From Palsa-295 sp963785585 (GTDB lineage Bacteria; Acidobacteriota; Terriglobia; Acidiferrales; UBA7541): DNA of 64,000 nt. The position numbers were made by a program, and so were the translations under genes. Below the pieces are notes generated by a model. That model was not told the DNA's origin, did not search any database, and saw only the letters and a program-made list of their open reading frames with translations. Location of the stretch: contig CAWAVW010000003.1 of assembly GCA_963785585.1 (NCBI GenBank), positions 403,213-467,212 of the forward strand, given 5' to 3'. Every line of letters begins with the position of its first letter. Position 1 is the stretch's first letter. Shown here piece by piece: positions 9,297-17,840 of the stretch.

Positions 9297-10333
9297 CGCA
9301 TTCTCCGGCGCATCAGGTAAATGAAAACGGGCGCGCCTGCGAGCGCCGTCATCGCACCCACCGGCAATTCCGTGGGCGCGGCGATGGTGCGCGCGAGAGT
9401 GTCCGCCAGCACGATCGCAATCGCTCCGCCAATAATCGACGTCGGAATCAGCAGGCGGTAGTCCGTACCGAAAAGAAATCGCATCGCGTGAGGCACCAGC
9501 AAACCCACATACCCGATCGCTCCGCTCACCGAAACCGCTAGTCCCGTCAGCACCGACGCGGCGATGTACACAACCAGCTTCACGCGGTTCACGTTCACGC
9601 CCAGGTGGCTGGCTTCCTGCTCGCCCGTCAAAATCAGATTCAAGTCGGACGCCGTGGTGTAAATCGCTCCGGCCGCAATCGCGAAAATCGTAAATAGAAA
9701 CGCGAACCACGCAGTCACATTCTGCGTGGGCGGCGGCGTTTGCAAATCCCCCATCAACCAGAACGCCATGCCGCGAAAATCGCGCCCGCTGAGCGTGGTC
9801 ATCAGGAACATGATCACCGCCGATAGAAACGACGCCGCAACGATGCCGGCAAGCAGCAAAGTCGCGCTATCGAGGTGCCCTCCGCGGCGGCCCAGGAAAT
9901 AAACCACTCCCACGGTCGCTGCTGCGCCGATGAAGGCCGCGAGCTGCACGGCTCCCACCGTGTGCGGCGCGATAATCAAGCTCACGATCGCGCCGAGCGC
10001 CGCGCCGCTCGAAACTCCCAGCACGTACGGATCGGCCAGCGGATTCCGCAACAACGCCTGAAAACCGGCGCCTGCCGTCGAAAGCGAAGAACCGACCAGA
10101 ATGCCGAGCGCAATCCGCGGCAGCCGAATTCCGAAAATCACCGACTTGTATTCTTCGGGGACGTCGTTCCACCGCCCCAGCGCGCCGTTGAAAATCGTCT
10201 TCACGATATCCGCGATCGAAATCGGATACGCACCCAGCCGAAGCGACACAACCACTTCGATGAACAGCACGCCGGCGAGCGCGGCGCAGATCGCCAGAAT
10301 CCGTTTCGGCGTCAGAGGCCGCATGCGGGGCAC
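9293..10333 (-). CDS. btuC: FecCD-family ABC permease, probable BtuC
   Basis: A 346-residue inner-membrane permease with about ten hydrophobic helices and the family blocks RLPRIALGILVGSSLSTAGA, NPLADPYVLGVSSGA and GYVGLLVPHAMR. This is the FecCD transport-system permease fold used for vitamin B12, haem and siderophores. It overlaps the preceding btuF by 22 bp and the following ATPase by 4 bp, a tightly coupled operon. The cobalamin assignment rests on the riboswitches and the neighbouring TonB receptor. Confidence 0.92.
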   Translation of the reverse strand: MPRMRPLTPKRILAICAALAGVLFIEVVVSLRLGAYPISIADIVKTIFNGALGRWNDVPEEYKSVIFGIRLPRIALGILVGSSLSTAGAGFQALLRNPLADPYVLGVSSGAALGAIVSLIIAPHTVGAVQLAAFIGAAATVGVVYFLGRRGGHLDSATLLLAGIVAASFLSAVIMFLMTTLSGRDFRGMAFWLMGDLQTPPPTQNVTAWFAFLFTIFAIAAGAIYTTASDLNLILTGEQEASHLGVNVNRVKLVVYIAASVLTGLAVSVSGAIGYVGLLVPHAMRFLFGTDYRLLIPTSIIGGAIAIVLADTLARTIAAPTELPVGAMTALAGAPVFIYLMRRRMR

Positions 10334-11379
10334 TCCTCGGCATTTCTCGCCTGTCCGTTCTCATGCGGCGCGATGGATCCGCTCGTCCTTGTTGACGGCG
10401 ATGCGGCGATCGAGCCGAAAACTTCGGGATGCAGTTGGCGCGCCAGCGTCTCAATCGCAGCCACCAGTCCCGGCGACGGCCGGATGAATTCCTCCGTTGC
10501 CAGCGCAACGCGTCCGAACTTCACGGCGTTCAATTCGTGCCACACGCCGCGCGCTCTCAACTCCGCAATTTGATTGGTGTTGTCGGTCTCGGCGTGATCC
10601 GGCGTAAGAATGATGTAATCCGGCTGCACCCGCAGAATTTCTTCCATGCTCACTTGCGGCCAATCCTGGCTCGACACGATCACGGATTCCCCGCCGGCGT
10701 ACCGCAGCGCGTCGGCAACGAAGGTATTTTGACCGATGGTGATCAGCGGATCTTCCCACACGACGAAGAGAACATGCTGCAGCGGCCGTTCGGCCAGCTT
10801 TGCTTGCAAGGCGTCCACGCGAGCTTGCAGGCTCGTCACCAGTTCCGAGCCTTTTTCGGGAGCTCCCATCACGTCCGCCATCTTTGCCGTCGATTCGAGC
10901 ATCGCCCGAACCGTGTGCGGATCGCTGAAGTACACCGCGAGGCCCAGATGGCGCAGCGAATCGATCGTCTGGCGGCTGGTCATTGTTGTGGCCAGGATCA
11001 AATCCGGATGCATCGCCACAATCGCTTCGAGGCTCGGATTCGCCGGACCGCCCACATGAGGCTTGTCTTTCGCTGCCGGAGGAACGTCGCAATAGGAAGT
11101 ATCCGCCGCGAGTTTGTCTTCCATTCCGAGCGCGTACACGGTTTCCGTCAAATTCGGCGCGAGTGTCACGATCCGCTGCACGGAAACGGGAATCGCCACG
11201 CGGCTTCCGGATTCATCGGTAACAATTCTCGTGGCTCGCGGAGGTCCACCCGCAGCAGAGGAGTTTTGCGATGGGCCCGGATGCGCCGAGTTCAAAGCCG
11301 CACTCGTGCCATGCGGCATCACCGAGAGTGTGAATACCCCGGCGGTCAGCAAGGCGGCGATTTTCGATTTCCGTTTCAA
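10312..11379 (-). CDS. btuF: periplasmic corrinoid-binding protein, BtuF-type
   Basis: Solute-binding protein of the helical-backbone (BtuF/FhuD) class. The mature part contains RIVTLAPNLTETVYALGMEDKL, the DLILATTMTSRQT block and DYIILTPDHAE, all typical. I place the start at TTG 11379: it opens a clear signal peptide (LKRKSKIAALLTAGVF) and has GGGGAG about 8 nt upstream. The ATG at 11439 would initiate inside the leader terminator and add a non-signal extension. It delivers corrinoid to the BtuC-BtuD pump and is the first gene after the second cobalamin riboswitch. Confidence 0.88.
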   Translation of the reverse strand: MKRKSKIAALLTAGVFTLSVMPHGTSAALNSAHPGPSQNSSAAGGPPRATRIVTDESGSRVAIPVSVQRIVTLAPNLTETVYALGMEDKLAADTSYCDVPPAAKDKPHVGGPANPSLEAIVAMHPDLILATTMTSRQTIDSLRHLGLAVYFSDPHTVRAMLESTAKMADVMGAPEKGSELVTSLQARVDALQAKLAERPLQHVLFVVWEDPLITIGQNTFVADALRYAGGESVIVSSQDWPQVSMEEILRVQPDYIILTPDHAETDNTNQIAELRARGVWHELNAVKFGRVALATEEFIRPSPGLVAAIETLARQLHPEVFGSIAASPSTRTSGSIAPHENGQARNAEECPACGL

Positions 11380-11392
11380 TCCCCAAAACTCC

Positions 11393-11425
11393 CCAAAAAT
11401 AAAAAAGCCCCGCGAATAGTGCGAG
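11393..11425 (-). terminator. intrinsic terminator in the btuF leader (riboswitch expression platform)
   Basis: On the minus strand CCTCGC and GCGGGG form a 6-bp stem (11425-11420 with 11412-11407, one T-G pair) around a 7-nt loop, followed by CTTTTTTATTTTT. It sits between the cobalamin aptamer and the TTG start of btuF, so it can serve as the ligand-controlled terminator. Confidence 0.7.
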
Positions 11426-11470
11426 GCGTGGCGCCACACTCTCTCTCGCGGAAAGTGTCAGCTTCGACTT

Positions 11471-11656
11471 GTTCGGATCGGTATTCTGACTTTCGATCGG
11501 AAAGTTCGCTCTGTTCCAGAGGGAACTTTCAAATCGATCACAGTGGCGGGACCGTGGCCGATTCAAACGGCCTTCCCCAAATTTCCTTGCGCCCGTTGGC
11601 TTGCAAGAAAACTCGCCCAGAGAGAATCCATCCTCCTCTCGAAGGGCTACCCGAAC
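11471..11656 (-). promoter_or_regulatory. cobalamin riboswitch upstream of btuF
   Basis: The minus strand carries GGGGAAGGCC (11578-11569), a GAATCGGCC block, then GGTCCCGCCACTGTGA (11554-11539), the central core of cobalamin aptamers. A diverged B12-box, GTCAGAATACC (11490-11480), follows. GTTCGG (11656-11651) can pair with CCGAAC (11476-11471) as a closing stem. It is shorter and more diverged than the copy at 8121-8362, but the ACTGT core and its position before btuF and a terminator make the call sound. Confidence 0.78.
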
Positions 11657-11744
11657 CAGCTAAGTTGTCAGAGACGAGTCTATGCGTCGCGGGAGGGACT
11701 GTCAATCCATCGTCGAATAGCGGTTGGACAAACGTGCGACAGCG

Positions 11745-12605
11745 CTAGCGGTTCTTCCATTTCGGCGCGCGTTTTTCCACCAGCGCCCGCAACCCTTCCT
11801 GCGAGTCTTCGAGGTCCGCCAGTTCGTTCAGGAAAACTTTCATGGAATTGCGAACGCCCTCGCGCAGCGGCAAACCCAGGCTGCCGAGGATCGCTTTCTT
11901 CGCCATGGTCAGCACCGGGCCTGACTGCGCCGTAACGCGTCGGATGACATCGTCCACTTTCGCCACCAGCTCCGCTTCCGGCACCAGCCAGTTCACCAGG
12001 CCCACTTCGCGGGCCCGTTCGGCGGTCATCGCTTCGCCGGTAAGAACGAGTTCGAGCGCGCGCTTGGGCCCGAGAATATACGGCAGCACCGCCGCCGCGA
12101 GGGGAGGGAACGCTCCCAACTTGATTTCTGGTTGCGCGAATTTCGCATTCGGAGTGGCGATCACCAAATCTCCCAGCGCTGCCAGTTCCGCGCCGCCGCC
12201 GTACGCAGGGCCGTTCACCACCACCACGACCGGCTTCGACGTATCCATCATCGCGGAAAACGCGTTGTGAAACGCGTCCAGCAATTGGAAGACGCGCCGC
12301 TGCGTGTACTCGCCCAGCTCGATGCCGCCGCTGAATGTCTTGCCCGCCGAGTCGAGAAGGATCAGCTTCACCGATGCTTTTTCGCTCACGGAGTTAATCC
12401 CCGCCGCGATTTCCATCAGCATGCGCTCGTTCAGCAGGTTTTGCTCGGGGCGATCCAGGCGCAGATGCGCCACTTCGCCGTCCACGCGGAATTTCACGAA
12501 TTGGAATTCCGTCACCAGTGGTGCGTGCGTTGCCAGAGTGCCCAGAAGCTCCGGACCTTTTACGTCCACGCCTCGCCCGTTTCCCGACGTTCTCGTCATT
12601 GACAT
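11745..12605 (-). CDS. enoyl-CoA hydratase/isomerase (crotonase) family protein
   Basis: A 286-residue crotonase-fold protein. The first oxyanion-hole element reads TFSGGIELGEY and the second PAYGGGAELAALGD, with the family ALELVLTGEAMTAERA helix later. The acyl-CoA substrate cannot be set from sequence. The GGIELGEY/DAFHNAFS arrangement recalls cyclohexa-1,5-diene-carboxyl-CoA hydratases of anaerobic aromatic degradation, but this is a weak impression and no other pathway gene is nearby. The first 30 residues are probably non-conserved, so a later start is possible. It is transcribed toward the btu leader. Confidence 0.85.
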   Translation of the reverse strand: MSMTRTSGNGRGVDVKGPELLGTLATHAPLVTEFQFVKFRVDGEVAHLRLDRPEQNLLNERMLMEIAAGINSVSEKASVKLILLDSAGKTFSGGIELGEYTQRRVFQLLDAFHNAFSAMMDTSKPVVVVVNGPAYGGGAELAALGDLVIATPNAKFAQPEIKLGAFPPLAAAVLPYILGPKRALELVLTGEAMTAERAREVGLVNWLVPEAELVAKVDDVIRRVTAQSGPVLTMAKKAILGSLGLPLREGVRNSMKVFLNELADLEDSQEGLRALVEKRAPKWKNR

Positions 12606-12683
12606 CAGTAAACCTCTCGGCTTCGTTTACGCGAACTCCAGAGTGCGCCGCGCATTTTCATGCGCGGCAAAAACCCCCGGCCG

Positions 12684-12809
12684 CTATGGCTGATTCCAGT
12701 CGGCCACAACCGCATTTTTCATAAACGTCCGGGCCCGTTCGACGAGGATCTGCCGGAATCCGCCTTCGATCACGAATCGCACAAAATTCGCATAAAACAG
12801 AAAGCCCAT
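12684..12809 (-). CDS. possible 41-residue small protein
   Basis: A short leftward frame from ATG 12809 to TAG 12684. It begins MGFLFYANFVRFVIEGG and ends AVVADWNQP. AAGGAGA lies 8 nt before the ATG, one of the best Shine-Dalgarno matches in the window. It ends 78 bp before the crotonase gene, in the same direction, and could be its operon leader gene. The sequence is amphipathic and matches no family I recognise. Expression is not proven. Confidence 0.42.
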   Translation of the reverse strand: MGFLFYANFVRFVIEGGFRQILVERARTFMKNAVVADWNQP

Positions 12810-13009
12810 CCGGCGCGTCTCCTTGGTCCATCCGCTGCTGTATCAGACTAGAGCATCGCTCCGTTGCATGCCACGCAAGACGCTCGACCGTGCGTGCAAT
12901 CCGCCAAGACCCTCCGCCGAATCCGTCACCTGTACCTCGGGACAGTGAAATTTCATTTCTCCAGGGTTTGTGTGTGCGCCGTCACTTTTCACCACCGGCG
13001 CGTTTCGGG

Positions 13010-13015
13010 TATTCT
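13010..13015 (+). promoter_or_regulatory. -10-like box before serS
   Basis: TATTCT, 9 nt upstream of the serS ATG. There is no convincing -35 hexamer, and initiation here would give a leader of about 2-4 nt. The stretch 12810-13009 otherwise shows nothing I can interpret. Confidence 0.35.
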
Positions 13016-13024
13016 GTTGAGCCT

Positions 13025-14299
13025 ATGCTCGACCTTGGCTACGTACGAGAACACCTCGATGTAATCGAGAAAATGGCGCGCGACCGCGGCGTGACGCTGG
13101 ATCTCGCGCCTTTTACCGAAGTCGACACCGAGCGCCGCCGGATGATCGCCGCCACGGAGAAGCTGAAGGCCGAACGCAACAAAGCGAACGAGGAAATCGT
13201 CGCCCTCAAGAAGTCCGGCCAGGACGCCGCGCCGCTGCTCGCGCGTATGAAAGAAGTTTCCGAGGAAATTAAACGCAGCGACGTTCAGATCCATCAACTG
13301 GACGAGCGCTTGCAGCAATTTCTGCTGACCGTACCGAACATCCCGCACGCAAGCGTGCCTGTCGGCCATTCCGCGGCGGACAACGTGGAAGTGCGCCGCT
13401 GGGGCGCGCCCCCTGAATTCGATTTCAAGCCCAAGCCGCACTGGGAATTGGGTGAGGCCGCCGGAATTCTCGATTTTGACGCGGCCATCAAAATTGCCGG
13501 CGCCCGCTTCGCCGTTTACAAGGGCTTGGGCGCGCGGCTCGAACGCGCGATCGCCAATTTCTTCCTCGACGTCCACACGCGCGAAAGCGGCTACACCGAA
13601 ATCCTGCCGCCATTTTTGGTGAATACCGCTTCCCTCACCGGCGTCGGCCAGTTGCCCAAATTCGCAGCCGATATGTTTCATATCGAGAATAGCGACCTGT
13701 GGCTCACGCCTACTTCGGAAGTCGAGTTGACGAGCCTTCATCGCGACGAAACTCTCGACGCCGAATCTCTACCGATCAGGGTCTGCGCCTGGACGGCCTG
13801 CTTCCGCTCCGAAGCCGGCGCGGCGGGAAAGGACACTCGCGGCATCAAGCGCCAGCACCAGTTCCAAAAGGTCGAGCTCTTCAAGTTCACCCGCCCCGAT
13901 CAGAGCTACGAAGAACACGAATCGCTGGTGCGAAACGTGGAAACGGTGCTGCAGAAACTGGGCCTGCACTACCGCGTGATGCTGCTCTGTACCGGCGATA
14001 TGGGATTTGCTTCGGCGAAAACCTATGACATCGAAGTATGGCTGCCATCGACGGGCGAATTCATGGAGATTTCGTCCTGCTCCAACACCGAAGCGTTTCA
14101 AGCGCGGCGAAGCGGCATTCGTTGCAAACCGAAAACGGGGAAGAGCGAATTCCTGCACACCCTCAACGGTTCAGGCGTTGCGGTAGGGCGAAGCTGGATT
14201 GCGATAGCGGAGAATTTTCAGCAGGCCGATGGGTCGATCGTAATTCCCGAAGTGTTGCGTCCCTATATGGGCGTGGACAAAATCCCCGCCCGGCAGTAA
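13025..14299 (+). CDS. serS: serine-tRNA ligase
   Basis: Class II seryl-tRNA synthetase of 424 residues. The N-terminal coiled-coil arm that grips tRNA-Ser spans about residues 25-105. Motif 2 is in the FRSEAGAAGKDTRGIKRQHQF region and motif 3 near the C terminus (LNGSGVAVGRSWIA). The ATG at 13025 opens MLDLGYVREHLD, the canonical N terminus; the frame is open further upstream but carries no conserved sequence there. It charges tRNA-Ser and also tRNA-Sec, which matters because selB is in this window. Confidence 0.96.
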   Translation: MLDLGYVREHLDVIEKMARDRGVTLDLAPFTEVDTERRRMIAATEKLKAERNKANEEIVALKKSGQDAAPLLARMKEVSEEIKRSDVQIHQLDERLQQFLLTVPNIPHASVPVGHSAADNVEVRRWGAPPEFDFKPKPHWELGEAAGILDFDAAIKIAGARFAVYKGLGARLERAIANFFLDVHTRESGYTEILPPFLVNTASLTGVGQLPKFAADMFHIENSDLWLTPTSEVELTSLHRDETLDAESLPIRVCAWTACFRSEAGAAGKDTRGIKRQHQFQKVELFKFTRPDQSYEEHESLVRNVETVLQKLGLHYRVMLLCTGDMGFASAKTYDIEVWLPSTGEFMEISSCSNTEAFQARRSGIRCKPKTGKSEFLHTLNGSGVAVGRSWIAIAENFQQADGSIVIPEVLRPYMGVDKIPARQ

Positions 14300-14560
14300 T
14301 CCTCGTACGAAAATCCACCCTTCGCCGCTTTTGAACCGGCCACGAGAATAGGAAAATGGGCCGGCGGCCTCGGAAAGTTCCTCCGACCCAATTTCCGCCC
14401 CTGCACTACTCGGAAGCCCCGCTGTTTCCAGCTGTCTTCCAAATCGTGTACGCGAGCCGCGGCCGATTCGGATTGGTCGGTTTAACAATATTTTTGAGGG
14501 CCCGAGCCGAGCTCTTTAAAGGGTGAGCTGCATCAAAGGTAGGACATGTGGATCCGATTT

Positions 14561-15349
14561 TTAAGAAACGGGACCCAGCAGCACGAAGGGCCCCGTCGGA
14601 GCAGGCTTGCCGCCGCGCGGCTCGAGCGTCACCGCGAAGGCCTTCGCCGCAGTTCCAACAGGCACTTGCGCCGTGATCCGGTCCGTGCCGCCTTCGCTCG
14701 ATTCAAACACTCCGGCGCTGATCGGCGCGCCGTTCGCAGGCACCAGCCAAAGCTGGTAGCTCTTATCCGCGGGCGCCGGCGGCAGCGATCCGTTGTAAAC
14801 CAGCAACCCGCGCTTCGCGTTATAGAGCACGCGCGCCGTTCCAAGCGGCTGCTGCTTCTGCTCGGCAAGCGACACCACCACGGTATCTTTCGCGCCGAGC
14901 ATGTCGATAATCGATCGCTCTTTCGCGAGCTGCGTTTCCTGTTCCTGCGCCCGATGGCTCAACGCGTCAATCTGCGAATCAAGCTGCAGCGCGTGCAGCC
15001 ACAGAAACACCAGCGCGCACGCAAATCCTCCCGAAAGCGGCACCAGCGCCCACAGCCATCCCGCGAAAACACCGGGTTGCTTCGACGGCATCACCGTAAA
15101 CGTCCCGCCGCGGCCCGTTGACGATCCCACGATCTGCCGCATCAATTTTTCTTTCACGCCCGCGGGCGGTGCCGAATACGGCGCAGCCAGCGCGATCATC
15201 GCCATGCGGCCTTGCGCTTCCGCCAATTTCTCGGAGCAGGCCGCGCAGCCGGCCACGTGCGTTTCGATTGCCCGCTTCTCGTCGCCTTCCAGCGCGCCAA
15301 GCGCGTACAGGTCGAAATCTTCTTCCCGGGTTGGATGTCCGTTGGTCAT
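14561..15349 (-). CDS. anti-sigma factor, RskA-like
   Basis: A 262-residue single-pass membrane protein. The N-terminal cytoplasmic domain has the zinc-type anti-sigma motif H-x3-C-x2-C (HVAGCAAC, residues about 31-38). A transmembrane helix lies near 95-115, then a coiled-coil-like segment and a periplasmic RskA domain with YQLWLVP and GPFVLLGPVS. Its ATG overlaps the stop of the sigma gene as ATGA, the usual coupled sigma/anti-sigma layout. It would hold the ECF sigma factor inactive until regulated proteolysis or a redox signal. The inducing signal is not visible. Confidence 0.9.
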   Translation of the reverse strand: MTNGHPTREEDFDLYALGALEGDEKRAIETHVAGCAACSEKLAEAQGRMAMIALAAPYSAPPAGVKEKLMRQIVGSSTGRGGTFTVMPSKQPGVFAGWLWALVPLSGGFACALVFLWLHALQLDSQIDALSHRAQEQETQLAKERSIIDMLGAKDTVVVSLAEQKQQPLGTARVLYNAKRGLLVYNGSLPPAPADKSYQLWLVPANGAPISAGVFESSEGGTDRITAQVPVGTAAKAFAVTLEPRGGKPAPTGPFVLLGPVS

Positions 15350-15903
15350 GTATTCAAACTCTTCTTCAGCGTCTCCACGGCTGACCTCAATCTTGTTTTC
15401 ACCGTTCCCAGCGGATCGCCCGTTCTTTCCGCGATCTCGCTGTGCGTCAGTCCTTCGAAGTAGGCCAGTTCGATCGCCGCGCGCTGCTCTTTCGGCAAAT
15501 TTTCCAGCGCTCCTTTTACTTTTCCGATCATCTGCTGCTGCGCCACGCTGCTTTCCAAATTCGATGGCATCACGACGGTGTTCTCAACGAGTTCTTCGCC
15601 CAGCGCCGGATTGTGCCGCCGCAGCCGCGAAATGGCGCGGTTGCGCGCAATCACCATCAGCCATCCGGGCAACGAGCCGCGCGATGCGTCGAAATTTGCC
15701 GCCGTCCGCCATAGCTGGTAGAAGATATCCTGCAGGATTTCTTCACCCGCCTGCGTGTCGCGCAAAATCCGGTTCAAGACAGACGACAGCATCCCGGCGT
15801 AGCGGTCGTAGATCTCCGCCAGTGCCGATTCGTCCCGACCTACAATTCTCTGGATGAGCGCCGCGTCCGAGGCTCTCGAATCCGTTCCGGTGATTACACT
15901 CAC
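15346..15903 (-). CDS. ECF RNA polymerase sigma factor, SigK-like
   Basis: A 185-residue extracytoplasmic-function sigma factor. Region 2 runs about residues 25-95 with EEILQDIFYQLWR and GWLMVIARNRAISRLR; region 4 about 125-180 with ENLPKEQRAAIELAYFEGLTH and the HTH recognition stretch GTVKTRLRSA. The GTG start at 15903 has AGGAG five bases upstream. It is coupled to the downstream anti-sigma gene by a 4-bp overlap, and the pair is probably autoregulated. The spacing of sigma then RskA resembles the SigK-RskA arrangement, but targets are unknown. Confidence 0.92.
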   Translation of the reverse strand: MSVITGTDSRASDAALIQRIVGRDESALAEIYDRYAGMLSSVLNRILRDTQAGEEILQDIFYQLWRTAANFDASRGSLPGWLMVIARNRAISRLRRHNPALGEELVENTVVMPSNLESSVAQQQMIGKVKGALENLPKEQRAAIELAYFEGLTHSEIAERTGDPLGTVKTRLRSAVETLKKSLNT

Positions 15904-16162
15904 GAAGCTCCTGCGGCTCCAGTATCAGAAGTACGCGTCCCAGGGAAATACGGATTGGCTGGACGCTGGCCCCCTGTTCCATGGAAGTTCACGCCAGTCA
16001 CGTCGCGAAGCGTACCGTGCCGCTGGGCGCGAGGTCAACCGGCAACTGTCGGCGGAAATAGACGGCATACGCCGTAAAGCGGCCGCAGCGAGCGAAAAAT
16101 AGGCTGGGATTGATAACCCATTTCACGTCAATCAGTTAGACGCGGTGGGGCGTGAGGCCTCC
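15904..16162. other. intergenic region between divergent sigK-like gene and gdhA
   Basis: Non-coding stretch of about 430 bp up to gdhA, of which this left half shows no gene I would support. Short open frames on both strands are compositional. The right half holds the paired inverted repeats and promoter listed separately. Confidence 0.5.
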
Positions 16163-16194
16163 CTCCGCTCATAGTGCCCTGCGGAGAACACTAT
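16163..16194 (+). promoter_or_regulatory. two interleaved inverted repeats upstream of gdhA
   Basis: CTCCGC (16163-16168) is complementary to GCGGAG (16181-16186), and ATAGTG (16171-16176) to CACTAT (16189-16194). The arms interlock. The centre lies about 70 bp before the expected transcription start, upstream of the -35 box, so a DNA operator such as an activator site (ATAGTG-N12-CACTAT) is likelier than an RNA structure. Confidence 0.45.
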
Positions 16195-16218
16195 CGCGTC
16201 AAGAATCAGTGGTTTCCA

Positions 16219-16246
16219 TTGACATCCTGTGCGGCTCGAATAAACT
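16219..16246 (+). promoter_or_regulatory. sigma-70-type promoter for gdhA
   Basis: TTGACA (16219-16224), 16-bp spacer, TAAACT (16241-16246). Transcription would start near 16253, giving a leader of about 80 nt that holds a CCTGC-CTCG-GCAGG hairpin before the AGGAAGGA ribosome site. Confidence 0.55.
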
Positions 16247-16333
16247 TCGACTCGCGCAAGACTTACAGGCCCCCTACACACCTGCCTCGGCAGGAAAGCA
16301 GATTTCAACTCGCGATTCCAGGAAGGACACACG

Positions 16334-17635
16334 ATGGCCACCGTTGCCAAAACGGGCACCTTGCAGCCGGTTCCGCGGATTGCCCCGCGCGAAGACCTGA
16401 ACCCCTACCGCATCGCGCAAATTCAGTTCGACATCGCCGCGGAGCACTTGAAGCTCGATCCCGGCATGCGGCAGATCCTGCGCACGCCGAAGCGGGTGCT
16501 GGAAGTTTCTGTTCCCACGAAAATGGATAACGGGCAGGTGAAAGTCTTTACCGGTTTTCGCGTGCAGCACAACGTGGCGCGCGGCCCCGCAAAGGGCGGC
16601 ATCCGCTACCATCCCGGCGTGACGCTTGACGAAGTAAAGGCCCTCGCCACCTGGATGACCTGGAAAACCGCAACGGTGAACATTCCGTTTGGCGGCGGCA
16701 AGGGCGGCGTGATCTGCGATCCGAAGCGCATGAGCAAGGCGGAACTCGAGCGCATGACGCGCCGTTTCGCTTTTGAAATTTTGCCGATCATCGGTCCCGA
16801 GCAGGATATTCCCGCGCCGGACGTTTACACCGACGCGCAAACCATGGCGTGGATCATGGATACGTATTCCATGACCAAGGGCTATTCGTCCCTGGGTGTC
16901 GTTACCGGCAAACCCATTTCGATCGGTGGCTCGGAGGGACGCAACGAAGCCACCGCTCGCGGCTGCCTGGTGGCCGTCGAAGAAGCATGCAAAGTAAAAA
17001 AGATGTCGCTGCGCGGGGCCAGCGTCGCCATTCAGGGTTTCGGCAATGCCGGCTCGATTGCCGCCAAACTTTTCGCCGAGAAAAAGGCGCGTGTGGTGGC
17101 CATCAGCGATTCGCGCGGAGGTGTTTTCAATTCGCGCGGCATCGACCCGCTCAAAGCCATGCGCTACAAGGAACGTTCCGGTACGGTCGTCGGCATGCCC
17201 GGAACCTCGCGCATTTCCAACGACGATTTACTGGCGATGAAATGCGACATTCTGATTCCCGCGGCGCTCGAAAACGTAATTACATTGAATAACGCCGACC
17301 AGATCAAAGCCAAGATCGTCGCCGAAGCGGCCAACGGCCCCACCACTCCTCACGCCGATGAAATCCTCGCGCGCAAGGGAATCATGGTGCTGCCGGACAT
17401 TCTCGCCAACGCCGGTGGCGTTACCGTCAGCTACTTCGAATGGGTGCAGGATTTGCAGAGCTTCTTCTGGTCCGAAGCGGAAGTGAACGCCAAACTCGAA
17501 ATGGTCATGCGCCGCGCATTCCACGAAGTGCACGAAAGCGCGCGCAAGCATCGCACCCACATGCGCACCGGAGCGTATGCTCTCGCCGTTGGTCGAGTGG
17601 CGGATGCGACGCTCGTTCGCGGCCTGTTTCCGTAG
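16334..17635 (+). CDS. gdhA: Glu/Leu/Phe/Val dehydrogenase, probable glutamate dehydrogenase
   Basis: A 433-residue hexameric-type amino-acid dehydrogenase that interconverts glutamate and 2-oxoglutarate with NAD(P). The substrate domain has GPAKGGIRYHP with the catalytic lysine region, FGGGKGGV and the APDVYTD block. The Rossmann domain begins at VAIQGFGNAGS. Length and C-terminal GAYALAVGRVADA are standard for bacterial GdhA. AGGAAGGA precedes the ATG. It stands alone, with its own promoter and an upstream inverted-repeat operator candidate. Cofactor preference cannot be read reliably. Confidence 0.93.
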   Translation: MATVAKTGTLQPVPRIAPREDLNPYRIAQIQFDIAAEHLKLDPGMRQILRTPKRVLEVSVPTKMDNGQVKVFTGFRVQHNVARGPAKGGIRYHPGVTLDEVKALATWMTWKTATVNIPFGGGKGGVICDPKRMSKAELERMTRRFAFEILPIIGPEQDIPAPDVYTDAQTMAWIMDTYSMTKGYSSLGVVTGKPISIGGSEGRNEATARGCLVAVEEACKVKKMSLRGASVAIQGFGNAGSIAAKLFAEKKARVVAISDSRGGVFNSRGIDPLKAMRYKERSGTVVGMPGTSRISNDDLLAMKCDILIPAALENVITLNNADQIKAKIVAEAANGPTTPHADEILARKGIMVLPDILANAGGVTVSYFEWVQDLQSFFWSEAEVNAKLEMVMRRAFHEVHESARKHRTHMRTGAYALAVGRVADATLVRGLFP

Positions 17636-17840
17636 AACGTTTCATCGCAAAATCGCCGCGCATGAAAGTTTCCGGCGAAAGATAACACTTCTTTAATAAA
17701 TTCCCGCCGCCTGCGCGAATAATTTTCTTGCGCATCGCTCAATCATCCGCGTACATTTTGATTTGCCGGTGCGTCCGAACGCAAAGTAGGGCGCGCTGGC
17801 ATTGCTGTTTGCATTGCTGTCGCGCGGAGGCAACCACGCA

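Noticed and set aside
12606..13024. T-box or other leader RNA before serS
   Set aside because: No specifier loop or AGGGTGG-type T-box sequence found; only a -10-like box close to the ATG.
16163..16194. H-type RNA pseudoknot upstream of gdhA
   Set aside because: The arms interlock, but the third loop (2 nt) is too short to span a 6-bp stem and the element lies upstream of the predicted promoter. A DNA operator is likelier.
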